NCBI GenBank assembly: GCA_024958655.1
Contig: JANWUR010000002.1
Span: forward strand, 186,001-250,000
DNA from: Cyanobium sp. FGCU6
GTDB lineage: Bacteria; Cyanobacteriota; Cyanobacteriia; PCC-6307; Cyanobiaceae
Length of the DNA stretch: 64,000 nucleotides
Direction of reading: 5' to 3'
Shown piece after piece: positions 9,001-20,465 of the stretch. The position numbers and the translations under genes are program-made. Each line of letters starts with the position of its first letter. Within the stretch, counting starts at the first letter, position 1. The notes beneath the pieces were generated by a model. That model had not been told where the DNA came from, did not search any database, and saw only the letters and a list, made by a program, of their open reading frames with translations.

Positions 9001-9918
9001 ATGTCGCCTGCCGCCGCCGCAACCCTCACCACGGCCTGGCACGGCACCGCCACCATGCACTTCACGGCGGGAGCCAGCGGCACGGTGCTGCAGGGGGGCG
9101 CCACGGCGCCGCTGAAGCTGCAGCGCACCTTCTCCAGGGCCGACGGTCGCTGCGAGCTGCCGCTGCTGCACACCGCCGGCGGGCTGGTGGGCGGCGACCG
9201 CCTGAGCCTGGACGTGGATCTCGGGCCAGGCAGCCGTGCCCTGATCACCAGCGTGGCGGCCCAGAAGGTGTACGGCACCATCGGCCGCTCGCGCCGATCC
9301 CCCGCCGGCGCCTGGGCCACCCAGGAGCTGAACGTGCAGCTGGCGGCGGGGGCGGATCTGGAGTGGCTGCCGCAGGAGCTGGTGCTCTACGCCGATGGCC
9401 TCTACGAGCAGACGGTGCGGGTGGACCTTGAGCCTGGGGCCAGCTGGCTGGGGGTTGAGGTGGTGCGGCTCGGCCGCACCGCCGCCGGCGAAGACCTGGG
9501 GCGGGGCCGCTGGCGCTCGGCCCTGGAGCTGCGGCGCCTCGGGGCGGACGGACCCCGCTGGGAGCTGGTGGACCGGCTCGAACTGGGGGGAGCCGCCCTG
9601 CAGGGCGAGCACGGCATGGCGGGCGCGGCTGTGTTCGGATCGCTCACCTGGGCGGCCCCGGAGCCGCTTGAGGCCGCTCGTCTGGCGGATCTGCTGGCGG
9701 ACCTGCGGGCCGACCGCGGCGATCTGGAGGGGGAGATGGCCTGCGGGGCGCTGGAACAGGGGCTGGTGGCCCGCTACCGGGGCCCGTCCACCACAGCGGC
9801 CCGCAGCTGGTTCACGCGCATCTGGGCGCGGTTGCGCCGGGAGCGGGGCCTGGCCGCCCCCGAGCGGCCGCGGGTGTGGCCGTTCCAGGAAGATCCGCTG
9901 GCCGGCCTGGCGGGCTGA
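9001..9918 (+). CDS. ureD: Urease accessory protein UreD
   Basis: Scaffold that binds apo-urease and takes nickel from UreFG; 305 residues. Family motifs include [13 protein letters not shown] near residue 55, the VAAQKVYG segment near residue 85, and [16 protein letters not shown] near residue 118. Start set at the ATG at 9001 ([15 protein letters not shown]); the upstream open frame to 8437 is antisense to ureE. First gene of ureDABC, divergent from ureEFG with only 66 bp between the starts. Confidence 0.94.
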   Translation: MSPAAAATLTTAWHGTATMHFTAGASGTVLQGGATAPLKLQRTFSRADGRCELPLLHTAGGLVGGDRLSLDVDLGPGSRALITSVAAQKVYGTIGRSRRSPAGAWATQELNVQLAAGADLEWLPQELVLYADGLYEQTVRVDLEPGASWLGVEVVRLGRTAAGEDLGRGRWRSALELRRLGADGPRWELVDRLELGGAALQGEHGMAGAAVFGSLTWAAPEPLEAARLADLLADLRADRGDLEGEMACGALEQGLVARYRGPSTTAARSWFTRIWARLRRERGLAAPERPRVWPFQEDPLAGLAG

Positions 9919-10048
9919 CGCCCCAGCCTTCCTCCCAGGTCGCACAGCCAGCTCGCCCGGCAGGGCCGTTCCCCCTGAACCGTGCAAGCCGGCAGTCCGC
10001 TGCCAGAGTGCAGACAAACCAGGCCCTTGCCGCACCCGCCCAGGCGCC

Positions 10049-10351
10049 ATGCACCTGACCCCCCAGGAGAAGGACAAGCTCCTGATCGTCACCGCGGCCC
10101 TGCTGGCCGAACGACGGCTGAACCGTGGCCTCAAGCTCAACCACCCCGAGGCCGTGGCCTGGCTCAGCTTCCTCGTGCTGGAGGGGGCCCGCGATGGCCG
10201 CACTGTGGCCCAGCTGATGCAGGACGGCACCACCTGGCTGGGGCGCGACCAGGTGATGGAGGGGGTGCCGGAACTGATTCCCGAGGTTCAGATCGAGGCC
10301 GTCTTCCCCGACGGCACCAAACTCGTCACCCTTCACGATCCGATCCGCTGA
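10049..10351 (+). CDS. ureA: Urease gamma subunit UreA
   Basis: Small structural subunit of urease, 100 residues as in other bacteria. Begins [13 protein letters not shown] and contains [11 protein letters not shown] and [13 protein letters not shown], all hallmark sequences. Followed after 3 bp by ureB. The roughly 130 bp upstream of it contain no other gene. Confidence 0.97.
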   Translation: MHLTPQEKDKLLIVTAALLAERRLNRGLKLNHPEAVAWLSFLVLEGARDGRTVAQLMQDGTTWLGRDQVMEGVPELIPEVQIEAVFPDGTKLVTLHDPIR

Positions 10352-10354
10352 GCC

Positions 10355-10672
10355 ATGCCCCCCCTGATTCCCGGCGAACTGCTCCCGGAAGCCGGCACCC
10401 TCGAACTCAATGCCGGCCGGCCCGTCACCACCCTCACGGTGGCCAACACCGGCGACCGGCCCGTGCAGGTGGGCTCCCACTACCACTTCCATGAGGCCAA
10501 CGGCGCCCTGCAGTTCGACCGCGACGCCGCCCGCGGCCTGCGCCTCGACATCCCGGCCGGCACGGCCATCCGCTTCGAGCCGGGCGACAGCCGCGAGGTG
10601 CAGCTGGTGCCCTACGTGGGTGAGCGCCGCGTGTTCGGCTTCAACGGGCTGGTGAACGGCCCCCTCGACTGA
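10355..10672 (+). CDS. ureB: Urease beta subunit UreB
   Basis: 105-residue structural subunit. Carries the near-invariant [12 protein letters not shown] motif near residue 38, [17 protein letters not shown] and GFNGLVNG. Three bases after ureA and about 37 bp before ureC, in one transcription unit. Confidence 0.97.
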   Translation: MPPLIPGELLPEAGTLELNAGRPVTTLTVANTGDRPVQVGSHYHFHEANGALQFDRDAARGLRLDIPAGTAIRFEPGDSREVQLVPYVGERRVFGFNGLVNGPLD

Positions 10673-10709
10673 CACCCCGTCGCCGCCGCGACCCTTCACC
10701 CGCCTTCCC

Positions 10710-12419
<1,710 letters not shown>

Positions 12420-12504
12420 GCCCCTGGGGGCCAAGTTCCGTAGCAACGGCCACCAGGAGAGGGGCTGGCACCACTGCAGGATCACCGCAGGCAACTGGTG
12501 CGGC

Positions 12505-13962
12505 ATGTTCACCGAGTACAGACCCAATGGGGGCTACGACGAATACTTCAGCGGCAACGACCAGCCTCGCCCGGCCCTGATGCCGCTGCTGTCCTCCCTG
12601 GGACGCATGGGGCTGGATCAGCTCAACCACAATCACGCCGCCGCCGGAGCCCTGCTCAAGCGCCTGGGCGCCACCTTCCGTCTGAACGATTCCGGCAGCC
12701 AGGGGGTGGAGCGCATCCTGCCCTTCGATCCGCTGCCACGGCTGATCGGCACAGGCGAATGGCAGCGCCTGGAGCGGGGCCTGATCCAGCGGCTGGAGGC
12801 GATCGATCTGTTCCTCGCCGACGTCTATGGCGAGGGCCGGATCATGGCCGACGGCGTGGTGCCCCGGGAAGACGTGGAGAGTTCCCAGGGCTGGCGCCCG
12901 CAGATGCAGGGGATCCACCCGCCGCTGGGCCGCTACTGCCACATCTCCGGTCTCGATCTGGTGCGCGACGGCAACGGAACCTGGCGGGTGCTCGAAGACA
13001 ACCTGCGCTGCCCCTCCGGCGTGGCTTACTTCCTGGAGAACCGCAGGGTGATGAAGCGGATCTTCCCCAACCTGTTCGCCGGCCGCACCGTGCAGCCGAT
13101 CGACAATTACGCCTCCCAGCTGCTGCAGACCCTGCGCGAGCTCGCCCCCTGGACCGACACTCCCATGGTGGTGCTGCTCACCCCGGGTGTGTTCAACAGC
13201 GCCTACTTCGAACACAGCTACCTCGCCCAGCAGATGGGCATCCAGCTGGTGGAGGGCCGCGATCTGGTCTGTGAGGGCGAGCGGGTGTGGATGCGCAGCA
13301 CCTCCGGGCTCGAGCCGGTCGACGTGATCTACCGCCGCATCGACGACGATTTCCTCGATCCCGCCGTGTTCCGGGCCGATTCGATGCTGGGGGTGCGCGG
13401 CCTGATGGCGGCCTACAAGGCGGGTCGGGTGGCGATCGCCAACGCTCCGGGCACCGGCGTCGCCGATGACAAGCTGATCTACGCCTACGTGCCGGAGATG
13501 ATCCGCTACTACCTGGGCGAGGAGCCGATCATCGAGAACGTTCCCACCTATCTCTGCGCGCGTGCGAAGGACCGGGCCTATGTTCTGGCGAACCTCAACG
13601 AACTGGTGGTGAAGGCCGTGGCGGAGGCCGGGGGCTACGGCATGCTGATCGGCCCCCACGCCAGCCGCGAGGAGATCGCCATCTTCGCCTCGAAGATCGA
13701 GGCGAACCCCCGCAACTACATTGCCCAGCCCACCCTGGAGCTCTCCACCGTTCCCTCCCTCAGCGAGGGTGAGCTCTACCCCTGCCACGTCGATCTGCGC
13801 CCCTACGTGCTGCGGGGCAAGGGCGGCTGGGTGACCCCCGGCGGGCTCACGCGCGTTGCCCTGCGGCGCGGTTCGCTGGTGGTGAATTCCTCCCAGGGCG
13901 GCGGCTGTAAGGACACCTGGATCGTTGATGAGATCGGCGTGGAGGGGAACGCACCATGCTGA
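12505..13962 (+). CDS. Circularly permuted ATP-grasp type 2 family protein
   Basis: 485 residues from the ATG at 12505 (MFTEYRPNGGYDEYF), a typical start for the DUF404/DUF407 circularly permuted ATP-grasp family. Conserved stretches include the DLVRDGNGTWRVLEDNLRCPSG segment and MLIGPHASREE, plus YRRIDDDFLDP, which carry ATP and metal ligands. Such proteins are predicted amide-bond (amidoligase) enzymes with unknown substrates. Overlaps the alpha-E gene by 7 bp and is followed by a transglutaminase-like protein, the classic neighbourhood. A longer frame from 12352 overlaps ureC and is not credible. Confidence 0.9.
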   Translation: MFTEYRPNGGYDEYFSGNDQPRPALMPLLSSLGRMGLDQLNHNHAAAGALLKRLGATFRLNDSGSQGVERILPFDPLPRLIGTGEWQRLERGLIQRLEAIDLFLADVYGEGRIMADGVVPREDVESSQGWRPQMQGIHPPLGRYCHISGLDLVRDGNGTWRVLEDNLRCPSGVAYFLENRRVMKRIFPNLFAGRTVQPIDNYASQLLQTLRELAPWTDTPMVVLLTPGVFNSAYFEHSYLAQQMGIQLVEGRDLVCEGERVWMRSTSGLEPVDVIYRRIDDDFLDPAVFRADSMLGVRGLMAAYKAGRVAIANAPGTGVADDKLIYAYVPEMIRYYLGEEPIIENVPTYLCARAKDRAYVLANLNELVVKAVAEAGGYGMLIGPHASREEIAIFASKIEANPRNYIAQPTLELSTVPSLSEGELYPCHVDLRPYVLRGKGGWVTPGGLTRVALRRGSLVVNSSQGGGCKDTWIVDEIGVEGNAPC

Positions 13963-14936
13963 GCCGCGTCGCCGACTCCCTCTACTGGATCAACCGCTAC
14001 GTGGAGCGGGCGGAGAACATCTCCCGCTTCGTCGAGGTGAGCGAAGCCATGGCCCTCGACTGTCCCCCGGGCAGTGCCGAGCCCTGGCTGCCGCTGATCG
14101 ACGCCAGCGGCGACCGGGAACTGTTCGACCGGCTCTGCCCGGCCGGCCGGCCGGACGACGTGGTGAACTTCCTGGTGCGCGAGACCGACAACCCGAGCAG
14201 CGTTGTGAACTGCGTCACCTTCGCCCGTGAGAACGCCCGCCAGATCCGCGAGATCATCACCACCGAGATGTGGGAACAGATCAATTCCATCTACTGGACC
14301 CTGCAGGAGGCCGATTTCTGGGAGCAACCGCCGCAGGAGCAGCTCCATGAGATCCGCCGGGCCTGTCAGCTCTTCTACGGCATCACCGACGCCACCCTCA
14401 GCCGCGACCTCTCCTGGCAGTTCAGCCGTCTCGGCCGTCTGCTCGAGCGGGCCGACAAGACCACCCGCATCCTCGACGTCAAATACTTCCTGCTGCTGCC
14501 CTCCACGGAAGACGTGGGCGGGGTGCTCGACGAGTTGCAATGGATCGCGCTGCTGCGCACCGCCGGGGCCTACCAGATGTTCCGCCAGTCGCAGCAGAAA
14601 GCGATCGCCCCGGAAGCGGTGGCCTCGTTCCTGTTGCTCGACCCGATCTTCCCCCGCTCGGTGCGCTACTGCCTCGAGCGCATCAACGAAACGCTGCGGA
14701 TCATCCGCGGCAGCTCCGTACCCGGCCCGCCCGACGAACTGGAGTGCCTGGCTGGGCTCACCCTGGCCCGCTGGAGCTTCACCCACATCCAGGAGCTGAT
14801 CGAGGGGGGCCTGCATGAAGCCATCGATGCCCTCCAGCAGGACTTCAACCGCCTGCACGACCTGATCGAGCAGCGCTACTTCATCGCACCCGTCGCCTCC
14901 ACCCCCAGCCCCGAGCCGGCATGCGCGCCCGCCTGA
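13956..14936 (+). CDS. Alpha-E domain-containing protein (DUF403)
   Basis: 326-residue helical protein starting MLSRVADSLYWINRYVERAEN, the conserved opening of the alpha-E family, with RESRP-like acidic/arginine helices later (TTEMWEQINSIYW). Found almost always beside circularly permuted ATP-grasp proteins; thought to assist or form a subunit of that predicted ligase, with no known catalytic role. Overlaps both neighbours (7 bp upstream, 16 bp downstream), so the three genes are translationally coupled. Confidence 0.9.
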   Translation: MLSRVADSLYWINRYVERAENISRFVEVSEAMALDCPPGSAEPWLPLIDASGDRELFDRLCPAGRPDDVVNFLVRETDNPSSVVNCVTFARENARQIREIITTEMWEQINSIYWTLQEADFWEQPPQEQLHEIRRACQLFYGITDATLSRDLSWQFSRLGRLLERADKTTRILDVKYFLLLPSTEDVGGVLDELQWIALLRTAGAYQMFRQSQQKAIAPEAVASFLLLDPIFPRSVRYCLERINETLRIIRGSSVPGPPDELECLAGLTLARWSFTHIQELIEGGLHEAIDALQQDFNRLHDLIEQRYFIAPVASTPSPEPACAPA

Positions 14937-15820
14937 TCCACAGTCTCGACTACAGCTACACCGAGCCCGTGCTGCTGGGGCCCCACCGCTTCTGCCTCAA
15001 GCCGAGGGGTCACGGCTTCCAGCGCCTGCTCGACTTCCGCCTTGACGTCTCACCGGAGCCCACCACCTTCTATCCGCTGGTGGCCGCCAGCGGCGACGAG
15101 ATCCTGCGAGCGCGGTTCCTGGGACCGACCGAGCGGTTTGTGGTGCGGGCGATGAGCGTGGTGGAAACCCAGATGGCCCCGCGGCTCGAAGCCTGCCTGG
15201 AAGGCGCGGAGCCGGAACTTCCCTATCCGGTGGGCCATCTCAATGGGGATCTCGCCGGTGCCCTGGCGGGGTGGCTGCCGAACGGCCAGCACGACCCCGC
15301 GGCGGTGGACCTGGCCCAGGAGGCCCTGATGGGCAGCGATCAGCGGGCCCTGCTGTTCCTCGCCCAGCTGATCGAGATCATCCAGGACCGGGTGAAGTAC
15401 ACCCAGCGGCACGTGGGCCCAGCCTGGCCCGCCGGCCGCACCCTCAAGGAGCGGGTGGGCTCCTGCCGCGACCTGGCGATGCTGATGATCGAATCGTGCC
15501 GCTGCGTGGGTCTGCCAGCCCGTTTCGTGAGCGGGTATCACCTGCTGGAGCCGAAACCCAGGCGCTATGACCTGCACGCCTGGGCCGAGGTGTACCTGCC
15601 GGGTGCCGGCTGGCGCGGGTTCGATCCCAGCGGCAAGGGGGTGATCGACGACCGCTACGTGGTGCTGGCCACCTCCTCGAGGCCACCGCTCACCGCCGCC
15701 GTCACCGGCAGCTTCTCCGGCCCGGACGAGGTGACCAGCACACTGGAGTGGAGCATCAAGGCCGAACTGCTGGAGGACAGCCACATCCCGGCAGAAGCCC
15801 CCGAGGCCCTGCGCCACTGA
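14921..15820 (+). CDS. Transglutaminase-like cysteine protease/amidase
   Basis: 299 residues: N-terminal bacterial transglutaminase-associated domain (MRARLIHSLDYSYTEPV) then a transglutaminase-like papain-fold core. Candidate triad: Cys in GSCRDLAML near residue 185, His in DLHAWAEVYL near 222, Asp in GFDPSGKG near 238. In this family the role is likely peptide cleavage or transamidation, perhaps processing the product of the adjacent ATP-grasp enzyme. Overlaps the alpha-E gene. Confidence 0.9.
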   Translation: MRARLIHSLDYSYTEPVLLGPHRFCLKPRGHGFQRLLDFRLDVSPEPTTFYPLVAASGDEILRARFLGPTERFVVRAMSVVETQMAPRLEACLEGAEPELPYPVGHLNGDLAGALAGWLPNGQHDPAAVDLAQEALMGSDQRALLFLAQLIEIIQDRVKYTQRHVGPAWPAGRTLKERVGSCRDLAMLMIESCRCVGLPARFVSGYHLLEPKPRRYDLHAWAEVYLPGAGWRGFDPSGKGVIDDRYVVLATSSRPPLTAAVTGSFSGPDEVTSTLEWSIKAELLEDSHIPAEAPEALRH

Positions 15821-15925
15821 CGGCGCTGCGGCCGGCGGGCCTGGAGAAAGGGTGAATCTGTAGCGAAGAGCGCAGCGTTGTCGCGGCGATTGCTTCAGGA
15901 AGGTTACAGATCCGGCAATCGCTTC

Positions 15926-18322
15926 ATGGCGCCCGTTCACGTCTCCGCCCAAACGGGGCATTCCCTGGCCCAGGCGATGCGTCGCCACCTGTTCTCCAGC
16001 CAGGCCAAGTCGCCGTCTCTGGCGACGCGCCACGACCACTACCTCTGCCTGGCCCTGGCGGTGCGCGACCTGCTGCTGCAGAACTGGGTCGACACCGCCG
16101 ACACCTACACCAGCCGCCACGTGCGCACGGCGGTCTACCTCTCAGCCGAGTACCTGCTCGGTCCCCACCTGGAGAACAACCTGGTCAACCTTGACCTGCG
16201 CGAGGAGGCCGAGGCCGCCTGCGCCGAGCTGGGCCTCTCGCTGGAAGAGCTGATCGCCGAAGAGCCGGAACCGGGCCTGGGCAACGGTGGCCTGGGCCGA
16301 CTGGCCGCCTGCTTCCAGGAGTCGATGGCCACGCTGGAGCTGCCGGCGATCGGCTACGGGATCCGCTACGAGTTCGGCATCTTCCGCCAGCAGATCGGTC
16401 CGCACGGCCAGATGGAGAGCACCGACCCCTGGCTCGCCTGCGGCAATCCATGGGAGGTGATCCGACCGGAGTGGAGCTATCCGGTGGTGATCGGCGGCCA
16501 CACCGTGATCGGCGTGGCCTACGACACGCCGATCCTCGGCTGCGGCGTGCGCACCGCCAACACCCTGCGCCTGTGGTCAGCCCAGGCCCCGGACGCCTTC
16601 GATTTCGCGTCCTTCAACGCCGGCGACTACACCCGGGCCGTGCTGCACAAGGTGAACTCGGAGACCCTCTCCAAGGTGCTCTATCCCAACGACGAGCTGG
16701 AGCAGGGCAAGCGGCTGCGCCTCAGCCAGCAGATCTTCTTCGTGTCCTGCTCCCTGCAGGACATGTTCCGCATCCTGCAGGGCCAGGGACTGGCCGTCAC
16801 CGACTTCCACCGCAAGTACGCCCTGCAGCTCAACGACACCCATCCGGCGATCGCCGTGGCCGAACTGATGCGGCTGCTGATCGACGAGCACGGCGTCGAC
16901 TGGGACACCGCCTGGAGCATCACCACCCAGACGATCAGCTACACCAACCACACCCTGCTCCCTGAAGCCCTCGAGAGCTGGAGCCTCGAGCTCTTCCAGC
17001 ACCTGCTGCCTCGCCAGCTGGAGATCATCTTCGAAATCAACGCCCGTTTCCTGCGCACCGTGCGGCTGCGCTATCCGGGCCAGCCGGAGATGCTCGAGCG
17101 GCTCTCGCTGATCCAGGAAGGCCCGCAGCGGAAGGTGCGCATGGCCCACCTGGCGGTGGTGGGCAGCCATCAGGTGAATGGGGTCGCCGAACTGCACAGC
17201 AGGCTGCTGCGCGAGCACCTGTTCGCCGACTTCGCCCGCCTCTGGCCGGAGCGCTTCGGCAACATCACCAACGGCGTCACCCCAAGGCGCTGGCTGGCGG
17301 TGGCCAACCCGCCGCTGGCCGCCCTGCTCGACGACACCATCGGCGAGGGCTGGCGGCGCGACCTCGATCAGCTCGGCGGGCTGGAGAGCCAGGCCAGCGA
17401 CCCGGCTTTTCTCGAACGCTGGATGGCGGTGCGCGCGCAGGCGAAGGAGCGACTGGCCGCCACGATCCGCCACGACACCGGCGTCCTGGTCGATCCCGCC
17501 TCCCTGTTCGACGTGCAGGTGAAGCGAATCCACGAGTACAAGCGCCAGCACCTCGCCGCCCTGCAGGTGGTGGAGCGCTACATCCGCCTGCGGGCCGGCG
17601 AGGACCTGCCCCCCCGCACCGTGATCTTCGGCGGCAAGGCGGCGCCTGGCTACGCGATGGCCAAGCTGATCATCCGCCTAATCGTCGGCATCGCCGACAT
17701 CGTGAACATCGATCCGGCCATGGACGGACGCCTGCGGGTGGTGTTCCTGCCCAACTTCAGCGTCAAGCTGGCCCACCGCATCTATCCGGCGGTCGACCTC
17801 TCCGAGCAGATCTCCACCGCCGGCATGGAGGCCTCCGGCACCGGCAACATGAAGATGTCGCTCAACGGTGCCCTCACCATCGGCACCCTCGACGGCGCCA
17901 ACATCGAGATTCGCGAGCGGGTGGGGTCGGACAACTTCTTCCTCTTCGGGCACACGGCCGACGAACTGGCGGTGCTCAACCGCCAGGGCTACCACCCGAT
18001 GCCCTGGCTGGAGAACGACCCCACCACCCGCGAGGCGATCGACCTGATCGGCTCCGGCCACTTCAGCGAGGGCGACCGCGACCTGTTCCATCCCCTGCTG
18101 GCCAATCTCTGCGGCCACGATCCCTTCCGGGTGATGGCCGACATCGGCGATTACCGCCGCGCTCAGAACGAGGTGGATGCCGTATGGCGGGATCCCTCTC
18201 GATGGGGCACGATGGCAGTGCTCAATACGGCCCGCTGCGGCTTCTTCAGCAGCGACCGCTCCATCCGCGAGTACGCCGAGCGGATCTGGAAGGTGGAACC
18301 GGTTTCGGTGCCGGCCGGCTGA
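15926..18322 (+). CDS. glgP: Glycogen/starch/alpha-glucan phosphorylase
   Basis: Phosphorolysis of alpha-1,4-glucan to glucose-1-phosphate, using PLP. 798 residues from the ATG at 15926 (MAPVHVSAQTG); a TTG at 15878 would add 16. Clear motifs: EPEPGLGNGGLGRLAACFQ in the N-terminal half, QLNDTHPAIA, VKRIHEYKRQ, and the PLP site GTGNMKMSLNGALT with its lysine. The typical phosphorylase motif reads NMKF, so the residue after the lysine (Met for Phe) differs slightly. It separates the transglutaminase gene from the DUF2126 gene on the same strand, although metabolically it belongs to carbon storage. Confidence 0.95.
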   Translation: MAPVHVSAQTGHSLAQAMRRHLFSSQAKSPSLATRHDHYLCLALAVRDLLLQNWVDTADTYTSRHVRTAVYLSAEYLLGPHLENNLVNLDLREEAEAACAELGLSLEELIAEEPEPGLGNGGLGRLAACFQESMATLELPAIGYGIRYEFGIFRQQIGPHGQMESTDPWLACGNPWEVIRPEWSYPVVIGGHTVIGVAYDTPILGCGVRTANTLRLWSAQAPDAFDFASFNAGDYTRAVLHKVNSETLSKVLYPNDELEQGKRLRLSQQIFFVSCSLQDMFRILQGQGLAVTDFHRKYALQLNDTHPAIAVAELMRLLIDEHGVDWDTAWSITTQTISYTNHTLLPEALESWSLELFQHLLPRQLEIIFEINARFLRTVRLRYPGQPEMLERLSLIQEGPQRKVRMAHLAVVGSHQVNGVAELHSRLLREHLFADFARLWPERFGNITNGVTPRRWLAVANPPLAALLDDTIGEGWRRDLDQLGGLESQASDPAFLERWMAVRAQAKERLAATIRHDTGVLVDPASLFDVQVKRIHEYKRQHLAALQVVERYIRLRAGEDLPPRTVIFGGKAAPGYAMAKLIIRLIVGIADIVNIDPAMDGRLRVVFLPNFSVKLAHRIYPAVDLSEQISTAGMEASGTGNMKMSLNGALTIGTLDGANIEIRERVGSDNFFLFGHTADELAVLNRQGYHPMPWLENDPTTREAIDLIGSGHFSEGDRDLFHPLLANLCGHDPFRVMADIGDYRRAQNEVDAVWRDPSRWGTMAVLNTARCGFFSSDRSIREYAERIWKVEPVSVPAG

Positions 18323-18368
18323 GCGATCCATCCGATCCCGCCACCGGCCTCCCTTCTCGAAACCCCGC

Positions 18369-20456
18369 ATGACCTGGATGGAGCCGGTGGCCCGCGAGGC
18401 CGAGCAGCGCCTGGCCACCGCCGGCATCCGCCTCACCCTCGGTGGCGAGCCCACCTACGTGCCCTTCACTCCCGAGGGCCTGGAGTGGAGCATCACCGCC
18501 GACGGCCCCACCAAGCTCGGCTTCGCCCACGCCCTGGCCCGGGAACTGCAGCGCGAAATCTGGCCTGACAGCACCCTGCTGTACTGCCCCGGCAAGCGCT
18601 ACGAGGGGGAGGTGAACCCTCGCTGGGCCCTGCGACTGATCCGAGGGGAGGGGGGCGCCCCTCCTCCCGTTCGCTGGCCGGCCCCTGGGCAGTACGGCAG
18701 CGGCGGTGAACCACCGGCCCCGGCAGAGTGTGCGGCCTGGCTGGAGCGGCTGGGGGCCCGGCTCGGCGTGGCCCTGCAGCCGGTCGAGCTGCGCGATCCC
18801 CTCGCCCCCCACCGGCACGTCTGGGCCTCCCCCCTCGATGCCCTCGATGGGGAGCCGGATACCGATCCCGAAGCACCACCCCTCTGGGAAGCCGCGGCCT
18901 GGCCGCTCGCGCCGGAACACCGGCAACTCGGCCCGGCGGCGGGCCCGGCGGGGCTGCGCCTGCCGCTGCAGCACCTGCCCGCCGGAGTGCCGGCGCGGGT
19001 GCTGACCCTGGAGGTGAGCGCCGATGGCTGGGAGCTGTTCCTGCCGCCGTTGCTGCGCCGCCCCCTGGAGGTGCTCCTGCAGGCCGTGGCCGACAGCCTG
19101 GCGGGGCTGAGGCCGCCGGGACTGAGCGGCATGCTGCCGGCGGACGCCGACGGGCACTGGCAGGTGCTGGGGCTCACCGCCGATCCGGGCGTGCTGGAGG
19201 TGAACCTGCCGGTGTGCCATGGCTGGAGCGAGTACCGCGACTGGCTCCAGCACCTTGAGTGCTGCGGCGAGCGGGTGGGCCTGCGCAGCTGGAAACGGGG
19301 ACCCGACGGACAGCCGGCCGGCACCGGCGGCGGCAACCATCTCCTCTGGGGAGGCCCGAGCCTGGCGGAGCATCCCTTCTTCCCGCGGCCGGCCTGGCTG
19401 GCGGGGATCCTGCGCTACTGGCAGCACCATCCGGCCCTGGCCTATCTGTTCAGCAGCGACGGGGTCGGACCCGCCTCCCAGGCTCCCCGGCCGGATGAGG
19501 CCGCCGGCGAGATCTTCGATCTGGAGCTGGCCTACGGCGCCCTGGAGCGTGCCGAGACCCGCTCGGAAGCCGGCAGCGACCACCGCTGGCTGATCGGCGA
19601 AACGCTGCGCCATCTGCACGCCGACCGCAGCGGCAACAACCACCGCAGCGAGATCAGCGTCGACAAATTCTGGAATCCCGGTACGCCTGCCGGCTGTCTT
19701 GGGCTTGTGGAGTTCCGGGCGCTCGAGAGCCTGCCGCGGGTGGAGTGGAGCGCCGCCGTGGCCCTGCTCTGGAGCGCCCTGGCGGCCCACCTGCTGAATC
19801 CGGCCCACCGGCCAGAGGCCCTGCGGGACTGGGGCCCCGACCTGCACGATCGGATGCTGCTGCCCAGCCAGCTCTGGGGCGACCTCACCGCGATCCTGGC
19901 GGACCTGGCGGCCGACGGCCTCGTGCTCGATCCTGCCCCATACCGGGACATCTGGGCCTGGCGCTTCCCGCTGCTGCTCACCTGGCAGCGGGGAGAGGCC
20001 CGGCTGGAACTGCGGACCGCCCTGGAACCCTGGCCCCTGATCTGCGATTTCCCGCGGGAGGGAGGCTTTACCAGCCGCTTCGTGGATGGCTCCCTGCGGC
20101 GGTTCGAGATCAGCGCCAGCCCCGCCTTCCACCAGGACTGGCAGCTCCATCTGGGCAATCGACCCCTGCGCCTCCCTGCCGGCACCGACAACGCGCCCCT
20201 GGCCGTGCGCTACCGGCTGCAGCGGCTGCATCCGTGCCTGCATCCGGCGATCGATCCCCAGCCGGCCCTGCCCCTGGTGCTCGAGGGGCCCGGAGAGCTG
20301 CTGGGATTCCGACTCGACGCCGATGGCACGGCCTTCCTGCCGGATGCGGAGGCCGTGGCCACCCTCGACCCGGGCGCCCTTCCCTGGCAGGGCCGTCGCC
20401 GGCCCAGAGATGTCACCCTCGATCTGCGGCTCGACGGCTCCGGGATGGCCGACTGA
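18369..20456 (+). CDS. DUF2126 family protein (stand-alone)
   Basis: 695 residues from the ATG at 18369. The sequence matches the DUF2126 part of large transglutaminase/DUF2126 proteins: LTLGGEPTYVPF near the N-terminus, GPTKLGFAHALAREL, a GKRYEGEVNPRWAL segment, NNHRSEISVDKFWNP and LGLVEFRALESLP near residue 430. In many proteobacteria this domain is fused behind an N-terminal transglutaminase in a protein over 1000 residues; here that part is a separate gene or absent. The middle is proline/alanine/glycine-rich. Function unknown; it co-occurs with ATP-grasp and alpha-E genes. Confidence 0.85.
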   Translation: MTWMEPVAREAEQRLATAGIRLTLGGEPTYVPFTPEGLEWSITADGPTKLGFAHALARELQREIWPDSTLLYCPGKRYEGEVNPRWALRLIRGEGGAPPPVRWPAPGQYGSGGEPPAPAECAAWLERLGARLGVALQPVELRDPLAPHRHVWASPLDALDGEPDTDPEAPPLWEAAAWPLAPEHRQLGPAAGPAGLRLPLQHLPAGVPARVLTLEVSADGWELFLPPLLRRPLEVLLQAVADSLAGLRPPGLSGMLPADADGHWQVLGLTADPGVLEVNLPVCHGWSEYRDWLQHLECCGERVGLRSWKRGPDGQPAGTGGGNHLLWGGPSLAEHPFFPRPAWLAGILRYWQHHPALAYLFSSDGVGPASQAPRPDEAAGEIFDLELAYGALERAETRSEAGSDHRWLIGETLRHLHADRSGNNHRSEISVDKFWNPGTPAGCLGLVEFRALESLPRVEWSAAVALLWSALAAHLLNPAHRPEALRDWGPDLHDRMLLPSQLWGDLTAILADLAADGLVLDPAPYRDIWAWRFPLLLTWQRGEARLELRTALEPWPLICDFPREGGFTSRFVDGSLRRFEISASPAFHQDWQLHLGNRPLRLPAGTDNAPLAVRYRLQRLHPCLHPAIDPQPALPLVLEGPGELLGFRLDADGTAFLPDAEAVATLDPGALPWQGRRRPRDVTLDLRLDGSGMAD

Positions 20457-20465
20457 GGACAGGCC

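Noticed and set aside
8431-10233. A 600-residue open frame running through ureE and opposite ureD
   Set aside because: Only the last 167 residues match UreE; the rest is antisense to ureD and ureA, which have clear family sequence. GC-rich DNA produces long antisense frames.
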